The notes: generated by a model from the letters alone, not told the origin. A stretch of DNA of 64,000 nucleotides from Cololabis saira (GCF_033807715.1 NC_084597.1:13356170-13420169), one strand, 5' to 3'; numbered from the stretch's first letter, positions 22,886 through 34,177 are shown. Made by a program: numbers and translations.

Positions 22886-24023
22886 TAATTCGATATCTTC
22901 CCTACAACTCTGTTTCACTGCCTTGCCTGCTTCTGAGAGAGACACATCTGATTCTGAAGACAAATTGTTGTGCTGTGTCCACAAGCTAGCCATTTTCAGA
23001 TGTTTGGTCCTCGTCGGGTAGTGGAAAGCAGAGCTAAAATATAAAATGAGACTAGAACAATGAAGTTTAGATTTTAACATGCTGTTAATCCCCTTAAAAA
23101 AAGGTTATGCGACTGCTTGATCCACACTGCATTGTCATTGGCGCCTGTGGTTTAACCAAGGTCTAATAATCTAATGGTTAGTCTGAAACCAACCCGCAAA
23201 TAAGAAAAGTTGCAGTTCATTGACTGACCCACTTGCTCTGGAAGTAGAGTCGATCTCCATCGGCACCCCTGTTAAAAACATTAACTTTGCAGCAGAAATA
23301 AGCATATTTACAGCCTGGTTCAGAAAACCCTTTTGGTCTCCACAGCTATTTCTCAGATCCATCAGAACTGTGCCATGTACCTCTTTTTGTAGCAAGTAGT
23401 GATATTAGATAAAGCAATACATTTATTTCTAATATGGGGTGTAAAGTTATCTGGTGAGTTTGCATTAAGTCTGCCCAAACTTGAAAAAGACTTGGACTTA
23501 GATGACAACTTTCTTCTTTTCCTTTTCCATCAGTTTACTTTTTGAAACATCCATTTAGTTGCCAGACAGTCAAGAAGGTTGAAAGTAAGGTTGAAAACCT
23601 TCACAATGCAAGAGAAAAGAGCACACAATATATATTACTTGCCATTATCCATACATGATGTAAAATACTTTAACAAAAGCATATAAGCGACAATACTACT
23701 ATAAACCTGCATAATCTTTCACATGTTGCTACACCTACAAGCTAATCAAACAGATCAGCAGAGCTAGATTGGCTTTATGTTATAGTTAAACATTTTTTTG
23801 CAAGAAAAACTGTCAACTAGTCGTCAATGAAAACATAACTGTCTTCCCACCAGTTGCTTCCTAGAAATGGCCAGTACTTTGTGTTTTACCCTTTTCAGCT
23901 CTAGACACCTGAGCTCTTTCAGCATGTGCCCACAGCTTTCTCTGCAGTTCTCTGACTCTCCACTGCTGATGAAAACCTTACGGAGTCCGTTTCTGCTTCA
24001 AAACAAGAGTTCATCTTATTTCA
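22886..24023. other. Unrecognised sequence
   Basis: AT-rich sequence with short open frames only and no element ends. Confidence 0.45.
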
Positions 24024-24036
24024 AGATAAAGTTCCG

Positions 24037-24543
24037 GGGCACGGTGGCGCAGCTGGTAGTGGTGCCGTCTCACAGCAAGAAGGTCCTGGATTCGATTCCC
24101 ACTGGGGACGCTGTGGGCGCTGAAGTGCGTGTTAGTTCCCCCATGACTTCGGTGCCCACACCCTGGGTGGGGTTGGCGAAAGGGCCTTTCTGTGTGGAGT
24201 TTGCATGTTCTCCCCGTGTTCCCTTGGGTGTTTTTGTGAGCTACCGTCACAAAAACATGCACACAGTCCTGGGCTATACTGCCCCCTCTGGCCAGCCGGG
24301 GCGCCAGATGGAGTGGGGAGGATCTGGCTGGAATAACGTGATCCTTCCACGCGCTACGTCCGGCCAGAGAGGCCCACCCTGTCTGGTGAAAAGATGCAGC
24401 CTGCTCACTCCTCAGGATAAGGAGGAGACCTGAGCTCAGTGCGGAGCCCACCCGGGGTTGGTAGAGGATGGCAATGCCCAGGACTGACTTAGGTAGGAGC
24501 ACTGGGTGATATAATGGGAAAAAATTGGGAATAAAAAAAAAAA
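24037..24543 (+). mobile_element. V-SINE, tRNA-derived, with 13-bp TSD
   Basis: The head carries Pol III promoter boxes: box A GTGGCGCAGCTGGTAGTGG and box B in GGATTCGATTCCC. It is followed by the strongly conserved V-SINE core GCCTTTCTGTGTGGAGTTTG CATGTTCTCC and by a 3' end that finishes in an A run. The duplication AAGATAAAGTTCC is perfect at 24024-24036 and 24544-24556. These are all the marks of target-primed reverse transcription and suggest a full-length insertion. The open frames on both strands inside it (up to 188 codons) are not genes. Confidence 0.93.
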
Positions 24544-24706
24544 AAGATAAAGTTCCTGTTCTTCAGAGACTGACATCACATTTTTGTGATGGTGTAATCA
24601 AAAGTGTAAGCTTTTATTTGGCTGTTGGATTAGTTATTATTACTTCCTCAACAGTCCTAGTCATGCTCTGAAGCTAAACAGTTTTTACTAACCCGGCCTC
24701 TCTTAA

Positions 24707-25027
24707 AGGAGCATGAGGCAGGATTGAGGCAGGATTTATGAAAAACATTCGTATACGTTTTAGGTTTTCTAGTAATAATGTCAGATGAAACGTTCCAAAC
24801 CAAAAAGAATGAGCCCTCTAGTGTATCTCTCCGTTGCCTTGAACAGGCTGTGTGCTGCAAAATGTGCTGCAATTCCGGGCCGGAATTTCCCGCGCTGTCC
24901 TGCGGATGTGACGTCAAATGACGCTGCATACCCGTTCTCCCGTGCCGGCTCCGCTGTTGGCTGCAGTAACCCCGATGGTCGTCGTGGCGCTAATGAGTCT
25001 CATTTCTTAAAGGAGCCTCATGCTCCT
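24707..25027. mobile_element. TTAA-target MITE, family D copy 1, 321 bp
   Basis: Terminal repeats AGGAGCATGAGGC (24707-24719) and GCCTCATGCTCCT (25015-25027) are perfect over 13 bases, with TTAA at 24703-24706 and 25028-25031. A second, interrupted copy lies at 57618-58253. No transposase frame. Confidence 0.9.
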
Positions 25028-25031
25028 TTAA

Positions 25032-26138
25032 ATGCAACAGTTGTTTCTGATTTTGTCACTAGAAATTGAATATTCCTGTGGAAACTTCTATGATGTGGGT
25101 CGGCTGAAGGAACTATGACTAACTTTGATTGGCACAAGGTGGGCGTTTTCCATTTGGCCTCCTGGGCCTGTTTGTTCTGCCTACAGTAAGGCACCAAGCA
25201 GTATGAAAAAAAGGATGCTTCAAAACCACCCTTCAGAAAACCTATGTGTGACATCACAGATTGTCCGGTAATATTTACAGACAGACTATCGGTTTGACCA
25301 GCAGCTGAGGGTTAACGTGATCTAAGTTGCTGTGCTCCAAAAACTTTCACATCAAGCTCTGTTTGCCAAGCAATTATCATAGAGTACGGTTCAGAGTAGT
25401 ACCTGGTGTTAAAAGCCTATGTGATAGAAGACATGTGACCTTTTAAACCCCCACTTCAATGGCGTTAGTGTCCCCGGTTTAACATGGATCTGAAGGTTAG
25501 CGTGACTGCTAGTACTATTCCCGTATAAAATTTGACATCAACCCTTAGAGATGTCTTTCACAGCATATATTTGCAGAATCTGATAGTCTCTGCTTTTAGC
25601 AACTGCCTAAGTGGTTTCTTGAACAGGAGGAGATGTACATCTCACTGCTAGATGTACATCTTACTGCACACTAGTTTAATTGTGACATGTGTATAGGTCC
25701 ATGCAGTCAGTAAATCTGTTAAATAGAAATAAAAATGTATTTCATATCAGCAATACTGGCTCCATAGGCTAAATCTCAAAATCGGAATTTCCATTATAAT
25801 AAAGTTAGCTTTCAATTCAGCAGCTGGTATAAGAACCTCTGGCAGCTTCGGCTTTGTGTGCACTTCCTGTTTCCAGCCAGTTTAACTGCAGAGCAACTAA
25901 ACTTATGCTCACATTCAAATTCATTTCAAAATTTTCACTGTTGTGTTAAAATTAGCTAAGTTAGCCACATGCTAACTGACAGGGTAGTTGTCCCAAAGGC
26001 AGAAAGCAAACAAAGGAAACTTTGTTTCAGCTTAAGCGGGTCTCCCTGGAGAGACAAAGATGTTTTCTCTTTTACGGCACTGTTCAAGATTTACTGTTGT
26101 TCACTGTGATTTCTTTAATTTCTTCAATTTTTACTTCT
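25032..26138. other. Unrecognised sequence
   Basis: No repeats with ends and no coding motif. ATGTACATCT appears twice close together near 25632-25660 as a small local duplication. Confidence 0.45.
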
Positions 26139-26142
26139 TTAA

Positions 26143-26957
26143 AGGTATTGTGACATCATTTTTAACATGCTTTTAACACTATTAAAAGTCTTGGCCAACA
26201 TCCCTCAAATGTGTCTAAAATAGTGTAACAAGAAAAACTTTACTCTAGTACTCCATTCCTGGCTTTTTATGACAGTGTTTTTTTGCGCCATGAAAAACGC
26301 TTCCTTTTGCCCCTTTCCTGTCAATCATTGCTCCGCTCCTCCTCCAAACCTCCTCCAACCCAACCATACGCTCACAGCGGCGTCGGAGAGTTAAGCCGGG
26401 AGCGACAGGTGAAGCATGCACGGAAAAGCAGCAGGGCGAACCACAGCAAACAATCATAAAAATAAAGGCATGCAAGCAGCAGTGTCCCCTTATCTTAAGT
26501 CCAGTCAGTGGCCGTGTGTCTTCTTAGCAGTTTTCCTCCGGTGATGAGAACAAAAGAGGCTCTAAACAGCTCCGTGTTAAGCCTGATTTATGGTTCCGCG
26601 TTAAATCGATGCAGAGCCTACGCCGTAGGGTTCAGCGTACGGTGTGCGTCCCCACGTAACCCTACCCCGTAGGCTCTGCGTCGGTGTAACGCGGAACCAT
26701 AAATCAGCCTTTATGGTGCGCTGGAGAGGAGAGGAGGCAGGGAGCTGGGTGGAGGGGGCGGTGATTTAGCGGCCCTTTACGTCACGGCCCGCCACCAAAC
26801 CACATGCGCCGTTTTTGCATAGTTATGCGGAAAATCCCAGAAAGCACACAATACACTGAATGTTAAAAGTTTGTTGTTTTTTGGGTGTAATTGATGTCAA
26901 GACACCCAACAAAACACAAAAAATCAAGAAAAAATTGTTTTTCATGTCACAATACCT
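26143..26957 (-). mobile_element. TTAA-target (piggyBac-like) element, copy C2, inverted, 815 bp
   Basis: Same ends as copy C1 (AGGTATTGTGACAT and complement), TTAA at 26139-26142 and 26958-26961, and the same 815-bp length in the opposite orientation. The 76-codon frame on the minus strand (26245-26475) differs from that of copy C1 at only a few residues. The palindromic MITE is at 26580-26710. Confidence 0.92.
26580..26710. mobile_element. Palindromic TAA MITE inside copy C2, 131 bp
   Basis: Begins AGCCTGATTTATGGTTCCGC and ends ATAAATCAGCCT, flanked by TTA (26577-26579 and 26711-26713), the complement of TAA. It ends 247 bases from the right end of the host TTAA element, matching copy C1 exactly. 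Confidence 0.9.
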
Positions 26958-26961
26958 TTAA

Positions 26962-28957
26962 GTCTCTTAGTCACCCATTTCCTCCATATGGTATCTACCA
27001 TTGTTGAAGTGGGACAAAGTGCAAAAAAGTGATATGCAGTTGTCGAGGGGGAAGACCATTCCAGCAGTCCAACGTTATTGAGTGGTTTTTGTGGACAGCA
27101 CGGAGAGGAGACTGCCAGACCTAGACTAAAAATAACCCAGATATTCCCTCAAATGAAACTGAACCTCATATTTTAATGTCATGTACTCCTTTCACTGCTA
27201 AATACGTAACTTTGTGAAATTAAAGAAAAAAAGGCTTAAAGCTGTTTTTGAATCTCTCAAAAGTTCTCTGACAGACAGTAAATAAAAGGTGAATGAACCC
27301 CATTTTTGGACATGAATAATACACAAATATAAACAGCTTCATCCCACCTTTAATAACTGTAATATTTGCTCAGTCTCTGCAGGTCAGTATCCTGTGACAT
27401 CAAATGTTGGTTTAGTCACAACTTCCACCTGAGGCATAATCACGAAACATCCACAGATGAAACCCACGCACGGTTGTGTTATTGGGTGTTCAAGATCAGG
27501 AAGCCTAAAATGTTTCATAGGGGAAAATCAAAACTCAGTATTATGATAGCAAACTGCATTTACAGTGCATTTAAGAGAACCTCATCTTCCATCTGCATCC
27601 AGCCGGTGCTGCTAATCTATAACTTTTCCCCATCTGTCATGATAGGACAGTCAAGAAATTCACTAAAAGTACAGAAACCAACCTATAATCCTCTATGGAA
27701 AAACCACTGTCATGTATGAAAAGTTGTTTTTTTAAAGTCAGGAGCCAATGACTTGTGAGAGATGGGCAAGTTCGGAAAATGCTGTTTTTAGTTACAAACA
27801 TGTTTTTTTCTGCACTCCAAACCCAAAACAGGTGTCTAAGTTTGGTGGCTTTGATGCATGTGCACAAAGTAGGGGGGGGGGGGGTATAAAGAAGAAGGCA
27901 AAAATGCGTTCCCAGAATCACTTGCGTATATGATCAAAAACCATCACGAGATAGTTGCATAACAAATGTGAACAGCACGTAAACATGGCAATATGTTCTC
28001 CCGGCAGCTGAATACACGACCACAACAGTCAGCAGCCACAAGCTTTCACTAACTGAAAGCTTGTGGCTAAATCCTTATGGATTTACTTTCTCCTGTGCAT
28101 GGTTGACACAAATTATGGAGACTCATGCAAAAGCAACCAAAGCAACTTTCTTTAGTTTTTCTCTTCATGGGTGTGATCACAGCAGATCACAGATCTCACC
28201 TGTAGTTCGCAAATTGATTTGACAGGGTTTTTTTGTTTTATTTTTAATGTAGGATGGAACCTTCCCCATTTATCCCAGCTTAGGAGCAGGAACAGTCCTA
28301 AAAAGTATCAAGGGAATAAAAGAGGGATAGATAGCAGAGGGCAGGAACAGCCAGTAGTGACCACAAGGCAGCGCGACATGGTGAGCAATTCCCGCAGTTG
28401 AAGTGGTGAACAGTGAAAACAATCAGGTGGTGAATTCAGACCTTTTTACTATAGAAATGTTACAATAGTCAGCAGCTGCTTGAACTGGTTTCTTTTGTCA
28501 GAAAAAGTAAATAAAAAGTTTTTCCGGTCAGGCGCCCTTTTCCCACTCGTACAGTAGCCTACAGCTCGGTTTGCAAAAGCTCTCTACCACTACCAAAAGT
28601 TTTCTACCACTTTTAAACACACCTGGTATGCGCAAATTGTGGGAGATTTCTCTCCACTTTTGTCCCTTTTTATTGAGGTCAGGATAGGCCTGCAGTCTTG
28701 TATCCCACAGCTCCTCACAGCCAAAATAATTTTTTCTTCCATCTTGATCGTCTCTGATCTACAACCTGCAAGTTTTTTTTCACCCTCCACCATCTTCTCT
28801 CCTATTGGACGCGGCGAGATGTCGTCACAGCGCGGCACGTGAAATTAAAAAATGTTCAATTTGGGCGCAGGCAAATATTTAAAGATATTTAGATAATTTT
28901 ACATATTTTGTGGCGCAGTATCAGGCCAGCAGAGATCATTTTAGATTCTTCCCGTGC
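26962..28957. other. Unrecognised sequence with one perfect hairpin
   Basis: No gene or element with ends. A G run (about 13 G) followed by TATAAA lies near 27870-27890. The hairpin at 28034-28068 is listed separately. The remaining open frames are short. Confidence 0.4.
28034..28068. repeat. Perfect 15-bp hairpin, 5-nt loop
   Basis: AGCCACAAGCTTTCA at 28034-28048 and its exact complement at 28054-28068, around CTAAC. It lies in otherwise unremarkable sequence and belongs to no element seen here. Confidence 0.9.
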
Positions 28958-29191
28958 CCTGAATGCATTAAGTGACGGAGCATTATTTGATAGGATGTTA
29001 GTGGACTATCAAATTATGCTATCCCTGAAATATTGATTTAAAATGGATGAATTGAGGTAAAAGAATGCTGCGATTCATCCTGCAGTGGCAGTGAGGTGAT
29101 TAGTATCTTACCTGAATGCATTAAGTGACGGGAGCATTATTTGATTACTGGACTATCAAATTATGCTACCCCTGAAATATTGATTTAAAAT
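28958..29191 (+). repeat. Direct duplication of about 85 bp, offset 153 bp
   Basis: CCTGAATGCATTAAGTGACG begins at 28958 and again at 29111. Both are followed by GAGCATTATTTGAT, GGACTATCAAATTATGCTA and CCCTGAAATATTGATTTAAA, with a 10-base length difference between the copies. The pair looks like a local tandem duplication with an unduplicated spacer. Confidence 0.85.
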
Positions 29192-29308
29192 GATTTAAAA
29201 TTTGATCCTTCAAAATACACTACCCATGAGATGACTTGCATTACATTTTGTGAACATTATACGATAAAGAGAAAAAAAAAGAATTCTACTGCTTTATTTG
29301 ATATTCAT

Positions 29309-29420
29309 TCAGTCATTTGCCTTTATTTAACCAGGCAGGTCATTAAGAACATACTTATTTGCAATGACGGCCTGGCAAGCGACAAGGACCACTTGGGGGG
29401 AAAGGAAATGGGCTAGGGAG
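29309..29420. repeat. Dispersed repeat fragment (fish retroelement type)
   Basis: GCCTTTATTTAACCAGGCAG followed by CATTAAGAAC and GCAATGACGGCCTGGCAAG is a widely repeated motif in fish genomes as I know it. The family was not determined. Confidence 0.4.
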
Positions 29421-29639
29421 TAAAACACAGTAAAATTGTAGCTCTGCAAAGGTAGAAAACCATTAGGGAGTTTTTTCTGATAGGGTAGCAAACATCGACA
29501 GATAGACGCTATCGGTGTATGCAGTGGTAGCATTTTTCAGCAAAAATCGGCAGAACACCTGCGGCGTTCTGCGCTTTGCGCCCAGAGCGGACTGCTTCGC
29601 CACCAAGCTCGGCGGCACGTGAGAAGGCACCTACCGCGG

Positions 29640-30092
29640 TCACTAGCGGAGCAGGCGGGGGGGCAGGGGGGGCGGCCGCCCCGGTCCCACTGCTCCGTGG
29701 GGGCCCAGGCCGAAGAGGAAAAAAAAAAAAGTGTTCTGAATAAAATAAGGAAAGTTGGACTATATAACAATTGCGTTCATAAGGATAAAGTTGTTTAAAA
29801 AAATAAAAATGAAAGAAATAGTCCCTTCTCCCCTTGTGTGTCTGCCTGTCATGCATGGGTACGTGCGCGCCTGTTGTCTGTTTACTTTTAAGCCTGATTT
29901 ATGGTCGTCGGTCGTCGTGTAGGTTGAACACATGTGTATGAATTGTGCTACTCGGCGAATCTGACATCTATGGCTAAGATGAGCGAAAAGTATGAGATAG
30001 AAAGTCGAAATTATGAGATAGAAAGTCGAAATTATGGCTTTTTATGTCATAATTATGACTTACCGTGGGGATATTTTTATTTTTAAGGCTAA
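29640..30092. repeat. GC-rich and simple-repeat patchwork
   Basis: A G/C-rich block (about 29640-29715) abuts an A run. TAAGCCTGATTTATGG at 29890-29905 is the tip of the palindromic TAA MITE with the rest missing. A 21-base unit (GAGATAGAAAGTCGAAATTAT) is repeated about twice at 29993-30036. No gene. Confidence 0.5.
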
Positions 30093-30676
30093 TGGCCCTT
30101 TTGCACTAGTCCCGCCTCAGCTCGGTTCTACCCGCCACGGCCCCGTCTTGCGCTTTTGCACTAGGGGCTGAGGCGGGTGGAGCCGCTCCAAGCAGATACT
30201 TTTTCTGTAACCATTCTGGCGAGGTTCTAACCGGGCTGAGCCGGGACTATTTCTGACATCATCACCCTCCACGCCACCGATTGGTCAGGGGGCGGGGGCC
30301 GTCAGACGTTTGAATCAGGAAGCGGGAGTCGGCGCGAGTGCGAGTCGGGGCTCGCAGCGATTTTATTATAAAGCGCAAAACGTCTGTTTGGTGATCCAAC
30401 TCTGAGGTGCAGATGTTCATAAACCTGGTGGATGACGAAAGAATTAAAAAAGGGATGTAGACGGGCTGTTTTACTCTCAGCCGCTCGCGGCTCCAGCTGA
30501 TTTCTCATCAGCGCCGACATGAACAAAGCGGTTGCGCAATCGAGTACGTCACAGCAGCTTCACCCCAACCCCCCCACTTCTCACCTGGCTGTGGAAAAAC
30601 AAACGGGGACAAAACGGGTGGAGCCGCGACGAGCCGAGCCGAGCCGAGCTGATGAGGTCCTAGTGCAAAAGCGCCA
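30093..30676 (+). mobile_element. TWA-target MITE, family B copy 2, 584 bp
   Basis: Starts TGGCCCTTTTGCACTAG and ends CTAGTGCAAAAGCGCCA, with TAA at 30090-30092 and 30677-30679. Same orientation and nearly the same interior as the copy at 18361-18927. Short frames that are conserved between the two copies show no domain. Confidence 0.88.
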
Positions 30677-30679
30677 TAA

Positions 30680-31817
30680 GATTTCATCTTATTTTTTTCT
30701 TTTACTGGCGGAAATGGGCTTCCATAGACATCACTGGATGTCATTAGATTTTTATCTCCAGTTTGATACTTATATCTTAAAGTCTGCATTAGCTTATAAT
30801 TAGGTTTGACATAATGACTGGTAAATCCATGGTGCTGAAACCTGATATTCTGACCGTGTCGCCTGCGTGCTGTGGTTGTGTGTCAGAGGGGTTGATCTAT
30901 GGCATTTTTTTAGCGATTATGTTTTAACTGGGATGTTTAGGCCACAAGGGCCCATCTAGAATGCTTCGCCCCCCCTGGGCTGGGACCCCTGCTCCGCCCC
31001 TGACCGCGGTGTTTGCGCCGCGCCTGCCTGCGCCCGAATTGAACATTTAGACCAGACGATTCTTTTTTGTTAGTTTGTTTTGTTTTTTCAGATCCGGGGC
31101 TTTTGGAAAAACATTCGAGGCTTGAGCCCAAGTAGCCACCCCCTAGATCCGCCTCTGCCGAGGCGAGCCTACAGGAGTAGATGCTGTTGGGTTTTCGTGA
31201 GGGTCCCTTGTCACAAACTCTGCAAACCTATGTACGTCATTAGCGAGTGACATCTACAATGAAACGGCTGCAGTGTGGAATGAGCAAATTCCTGTTTTTT
31301 GGATTAGACTGGCAGGGTTCAAGCTGTTCAAGAGTCCTTTTACAATCTTATTCTGCACTGTGAAGACATTTTATTTTGTGGGGTTCTAGTTTTTAAAAGG
31401 GAGCATTTTATTTCTGTACTGTTCTTAAAACAACAGCAAAAAAGCTTAAAACAAAACATTTTTTCCTATTGTGCTCTGGGTAGGAATAAAATTGTTAAAC
31501 AAACATCTGGTCTCTGTTTCCCTGGGTTCTGATTCACTGTCTCTCCCTTATTGTTAGAACTTGTTGGTGTGGCGTGTGACATAGCAGCTTGGTGTCTACA
31601 TACAAAACAAACTTACCCACAGATACAAAGGAAAGCAAGATCGATCACGCAATTTATGTCCGTTCATTAGGCAGTCTCTGAAGCCGTCCCACGATGCTTT
31701 TGTGTTCAGACCAGGGAGAAAATGTTGACAGAAATGTCCCAAAGCACCATAAATACACCCAGAGTAAAGAAATCTGAATCTGTCTTGGAATTCATTTTGA
31801 CGTTAAATTAGTGTTTT
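30680..31817. other. Mostly unrecognised; hAT-like fragment near 30940-31155
   Basis: Around 30945-31155 there is GC-rich sequence ending CCTAGATCCGCCTCTG, which would fit a hAT tip (CAGAGGCGG in reverse), but no matching left end or TSD was found. The remainder holds nothing recognisable. Confidence 0.3.
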
Positions 31818-32250
31818 TATTAGGGCCCGAGCACTTGCAGTGCAGTGCTATTGTATTTGTAGGAATTTTCTTTTACTCGTTTTTTTTTTTACTCGATTTT
31901 ATTTTCCGACGAAATGAGGGCCTTTTGCCCCCCTAAACGTGCCCCAAAAGTCACCAAATTTTGCACATTTTGTTGTATAACACACCCGGGTGCACGTTAC
32001 GGTTCGGGCGAAGAAGAGCCTGAAGAAATGGCATAAATTGCGCCAAAATTACGCGATTAATTCAAAATGGCGACTTCCTGTTCGGTTTCGGCCATGGCGC
32101 CAAGAGACTTTTCTTTAAGTTGCAACATGATACAGGTGTGTACCGATTTTCGTGGATGTACGTCAAACCGTATTGTGGGGCTTGAGGCATAAAGTTTTCT
32201 AGGGGGCGCTGTTGAGCCATTAGGCTAAGCCCCTTAATGCAAACCATTAA

Positions 32251-32773
32251 AGGAGCTGTATGTAAGAGCAATAATAAAACAAATCATAAAATGACCCCGA
32301 TATGTCAACAGACATTTAAAAATCATGTTCATTTCAAATACTTATGTCACTGACAACAGCACTCAAGCCAGGATATTCCAGTTTAAAAAGAGGAGTTGCA
32401 GCCCTCAACTGATGTTTATGTTGTCATTTTTTGTTTTGGCCTGAAGCTCCACCCTCCACCTATCTCCCAATCACCAAGTCAGTATTGTTTCTGAAGCTCC
32501 ACCCTCCACCTATCTCCCAATCACCAAGTCAGTATTGTTTCTGAAGCTCCACCCTCCACCTATCTCCCAATCACCAAGTCAGTATTGTTTTGGCATCCGG
32601 GTTGCCAGCTCGGCTCTAATTATCGCAGCCATGGCAGCCTACGTTCCTGCTGCATTCTGCAGCCTACCTGGCAACCTCTGGTCGGGGGGAGGAGGGGGAG
32701 GGTACACGCCGCTCAACAATATTTTGAAAGTGACTGCAGTACCAGTTTTGGCCATTTCTTACAGACGGCTCCT
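32251..32773. mobile_element. TTAA-target MITE nested in family A copy A2, 523 bp
   Basis: Left AGGAGCTGTATGTAAGA, right TCTTACAGACGGCTCCT, flanked by TTAA at 32247-32250 and 32774-32777. The empty site is visible in copy A1 (CCATTAAATATAAAA near 14653). It contains three perfect 50-bp tandem copies. A short open frame through the right half has no domain. Confidence 0.9.
32441..32590 (+). repeat. Three perfect 50-bp tandem copies
   Basis: The unit begins CTGAAGCTCCACCCTCCACC and ends AAGTCAGTATTGTTT. It starts at 32441, 32491 and 32541, with no difference seen between copies. Perfect identity points to a recent duplication. Confidence 0.95.
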
Positions 32774-32958
32774 TTAAATATCACATTTTTCGCCAGGCCT
32801 GGCTTGCGTGCAAAATCTGGTGACTTTTGCGGCACGTTCAGGGGGGCAAATAGGCCCTCATTTCGTCTGAAAAATAAAAAAAAAAACAAGGAAAAGGAAG
32901 AAAAAAAATTCCTACAGATACAATAGGGCCTTCGCACTGTCAGTGCTCGAGCCATAAT

Positions 32959-33500
32959 AAAAGGATCTGGAATCTTTTATATGGTTATTTGAATGATACC
33001 TTAAACATATCGTCAATGAGACAATTACGAGAGGCGACATGAGTTTACTTGCTGAAAGTCTTCATAATTGTGAACTCCATGTATTTGAGTTGGATGCAGC
33101 ACAACTGATACAGGCATTCATATTCAAATACTGATGTCTTCATTTTCCAGAGGTCATTTTATGATTTAATGATTTAGCAGTTGTAGTTGATACATGTCTA
33201 TGTTTACATTTTCCTGATGCTACATAATAAAGTTCAGTGTTGCAATTGTAAATTGTAAAGTTTCACACACACATTTGGTGCAGAGTTGCCACATGAGCAA
33301 AGAGGATTCCTGAGTTTTGATGAAAACCAGTTTGAAATTATTTAATATTTTGTTTTCTAAGAAGATCTGTCCCCAAGCATTGGTACTTTTTGTTGAGTAT
33401 CTTCTCAGTGAAGAGCTGGAGCCAGTACAGCACTTGCTGAGTTCACTGCAAAGACAGAAAACCCTGATTCAGTCCAAAATTACCAAAACACACCTGTCAG
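32959..33500. other. Unrecognised sequence
   Basis: AT-rich, no motif or element ends noticed. Confidence 0.4.
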
Positions 33501-33955
33501 ATAATAATACATTTTATTTATAGAGCACTTTTAAAAGATCTCAAAGACGCTTCACAGACACAAAGGTAAAACATCGATCAAGAAAATTAAAATGAAAAAC
33601 AACAGGATAAAAAAGATAAGAGATAAAAGATAAGATGAAGGATAAGAAACAAATCACACATTAAAAGCTGTTCTGAAGAGGTGAGTTTTGAGATGCGATT
33701 TGAAGGTGGGTAAGTCTGTGCAATTGCGGATGTGAGCGGGGAGAGAGATCCAGAGGGTGGGGGCAGCTATGGAGAAGGCTCTGTTGCCCCAGGTCCGGTG
33801 CCCTGGTGCCCCGGGTCCGGTGCCCCGTGTGCAGTGCCCCAGGTCCGGGATTAAATTAATACATTTTATGTTTATGTTTTATGAAAAGCACTTTGTGTTA
33901 CATTTTTTGTATGAAAGGTGCTTTACAAATAAAGTTTGATTTGATTTGATTTGAA
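33501..33955. repeat. LINE 3'-end-like repeat patchwork
   Basis: ACATTTTATTTATAGAGCAC near 33508-33527 and the block GAGAGATCCAGAGGGTGGGG near 33742 are motifs I associate with repeated fish retroelement sequence. The right part has GAAAAGCACTTTGTGTTAC and AAAGGTGCTTTACAAATAAA, then (TTTGA)n, a LINE-type tail on the plus strand. Short GGTGCCC-type tandem units lie around 33785-33850. Families uncertain. Confidence 0.45.
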
Positions 33956-34177
33956 TATAAATGCATTTTCATTAAAGTCAGACAATAATGCCCAAAAAAG
34001 TACTCAAAAGTACTAAAGTTGGAACGCAGTTGGATAATAATAACACATTTAACACAGAATTAGGTTATAATTTATGTAATGTGTTATTGGTAGTCAAACA
34101 TAACATGAGCATAAGTTACATTGAATAACCCCTCACCCCCGCACGCTTGAGGGTTAAATGTAACTGTACAGGTAAAT

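Larger units (their letters stand above)
31818..32958. mobile_element. Family A dispersed repeat, copy A2, with two matching ends
   Basis: Unlike A1 and A3, this copy has the same end twice in opposite orientation. Bases 31818-31966 (starts TTATTAGGGCCCGAGCACTT) are an inverted version of 32808-32958 (ending GTGCTCGAGCCATAATAA), giving terminal repeats of about 150 bp. The internal part matches A1 from the GGGTGCACGTTACGGTTCGG block onward. The modules with GATGACACCACCCA are missing. It is interrupted by the TTAA element 32251-32773. Confidence 0.8.

Noticed and set aside
24037..24110. tRNA gene on the plus strand
   Set aside because: It is the tRNA-derived head of the V-SINE, followed by the conserved core.
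23867..24502. Frames of 188 (plus) and 163 (minus) codons
   Set aside because: Both run through the V-SINE at 24037-24543; neither resembles a protein domain.
27866..27890. TATAAA after a G run as a promoter
   Set aside because: No downstream gene and no other promoter feature; a chance hexamer.
28034..28068. Rho-independent-type terminator
   Set aside because: No T run follows the stem and such terminators are not used in a vertebrate nuclear genome.
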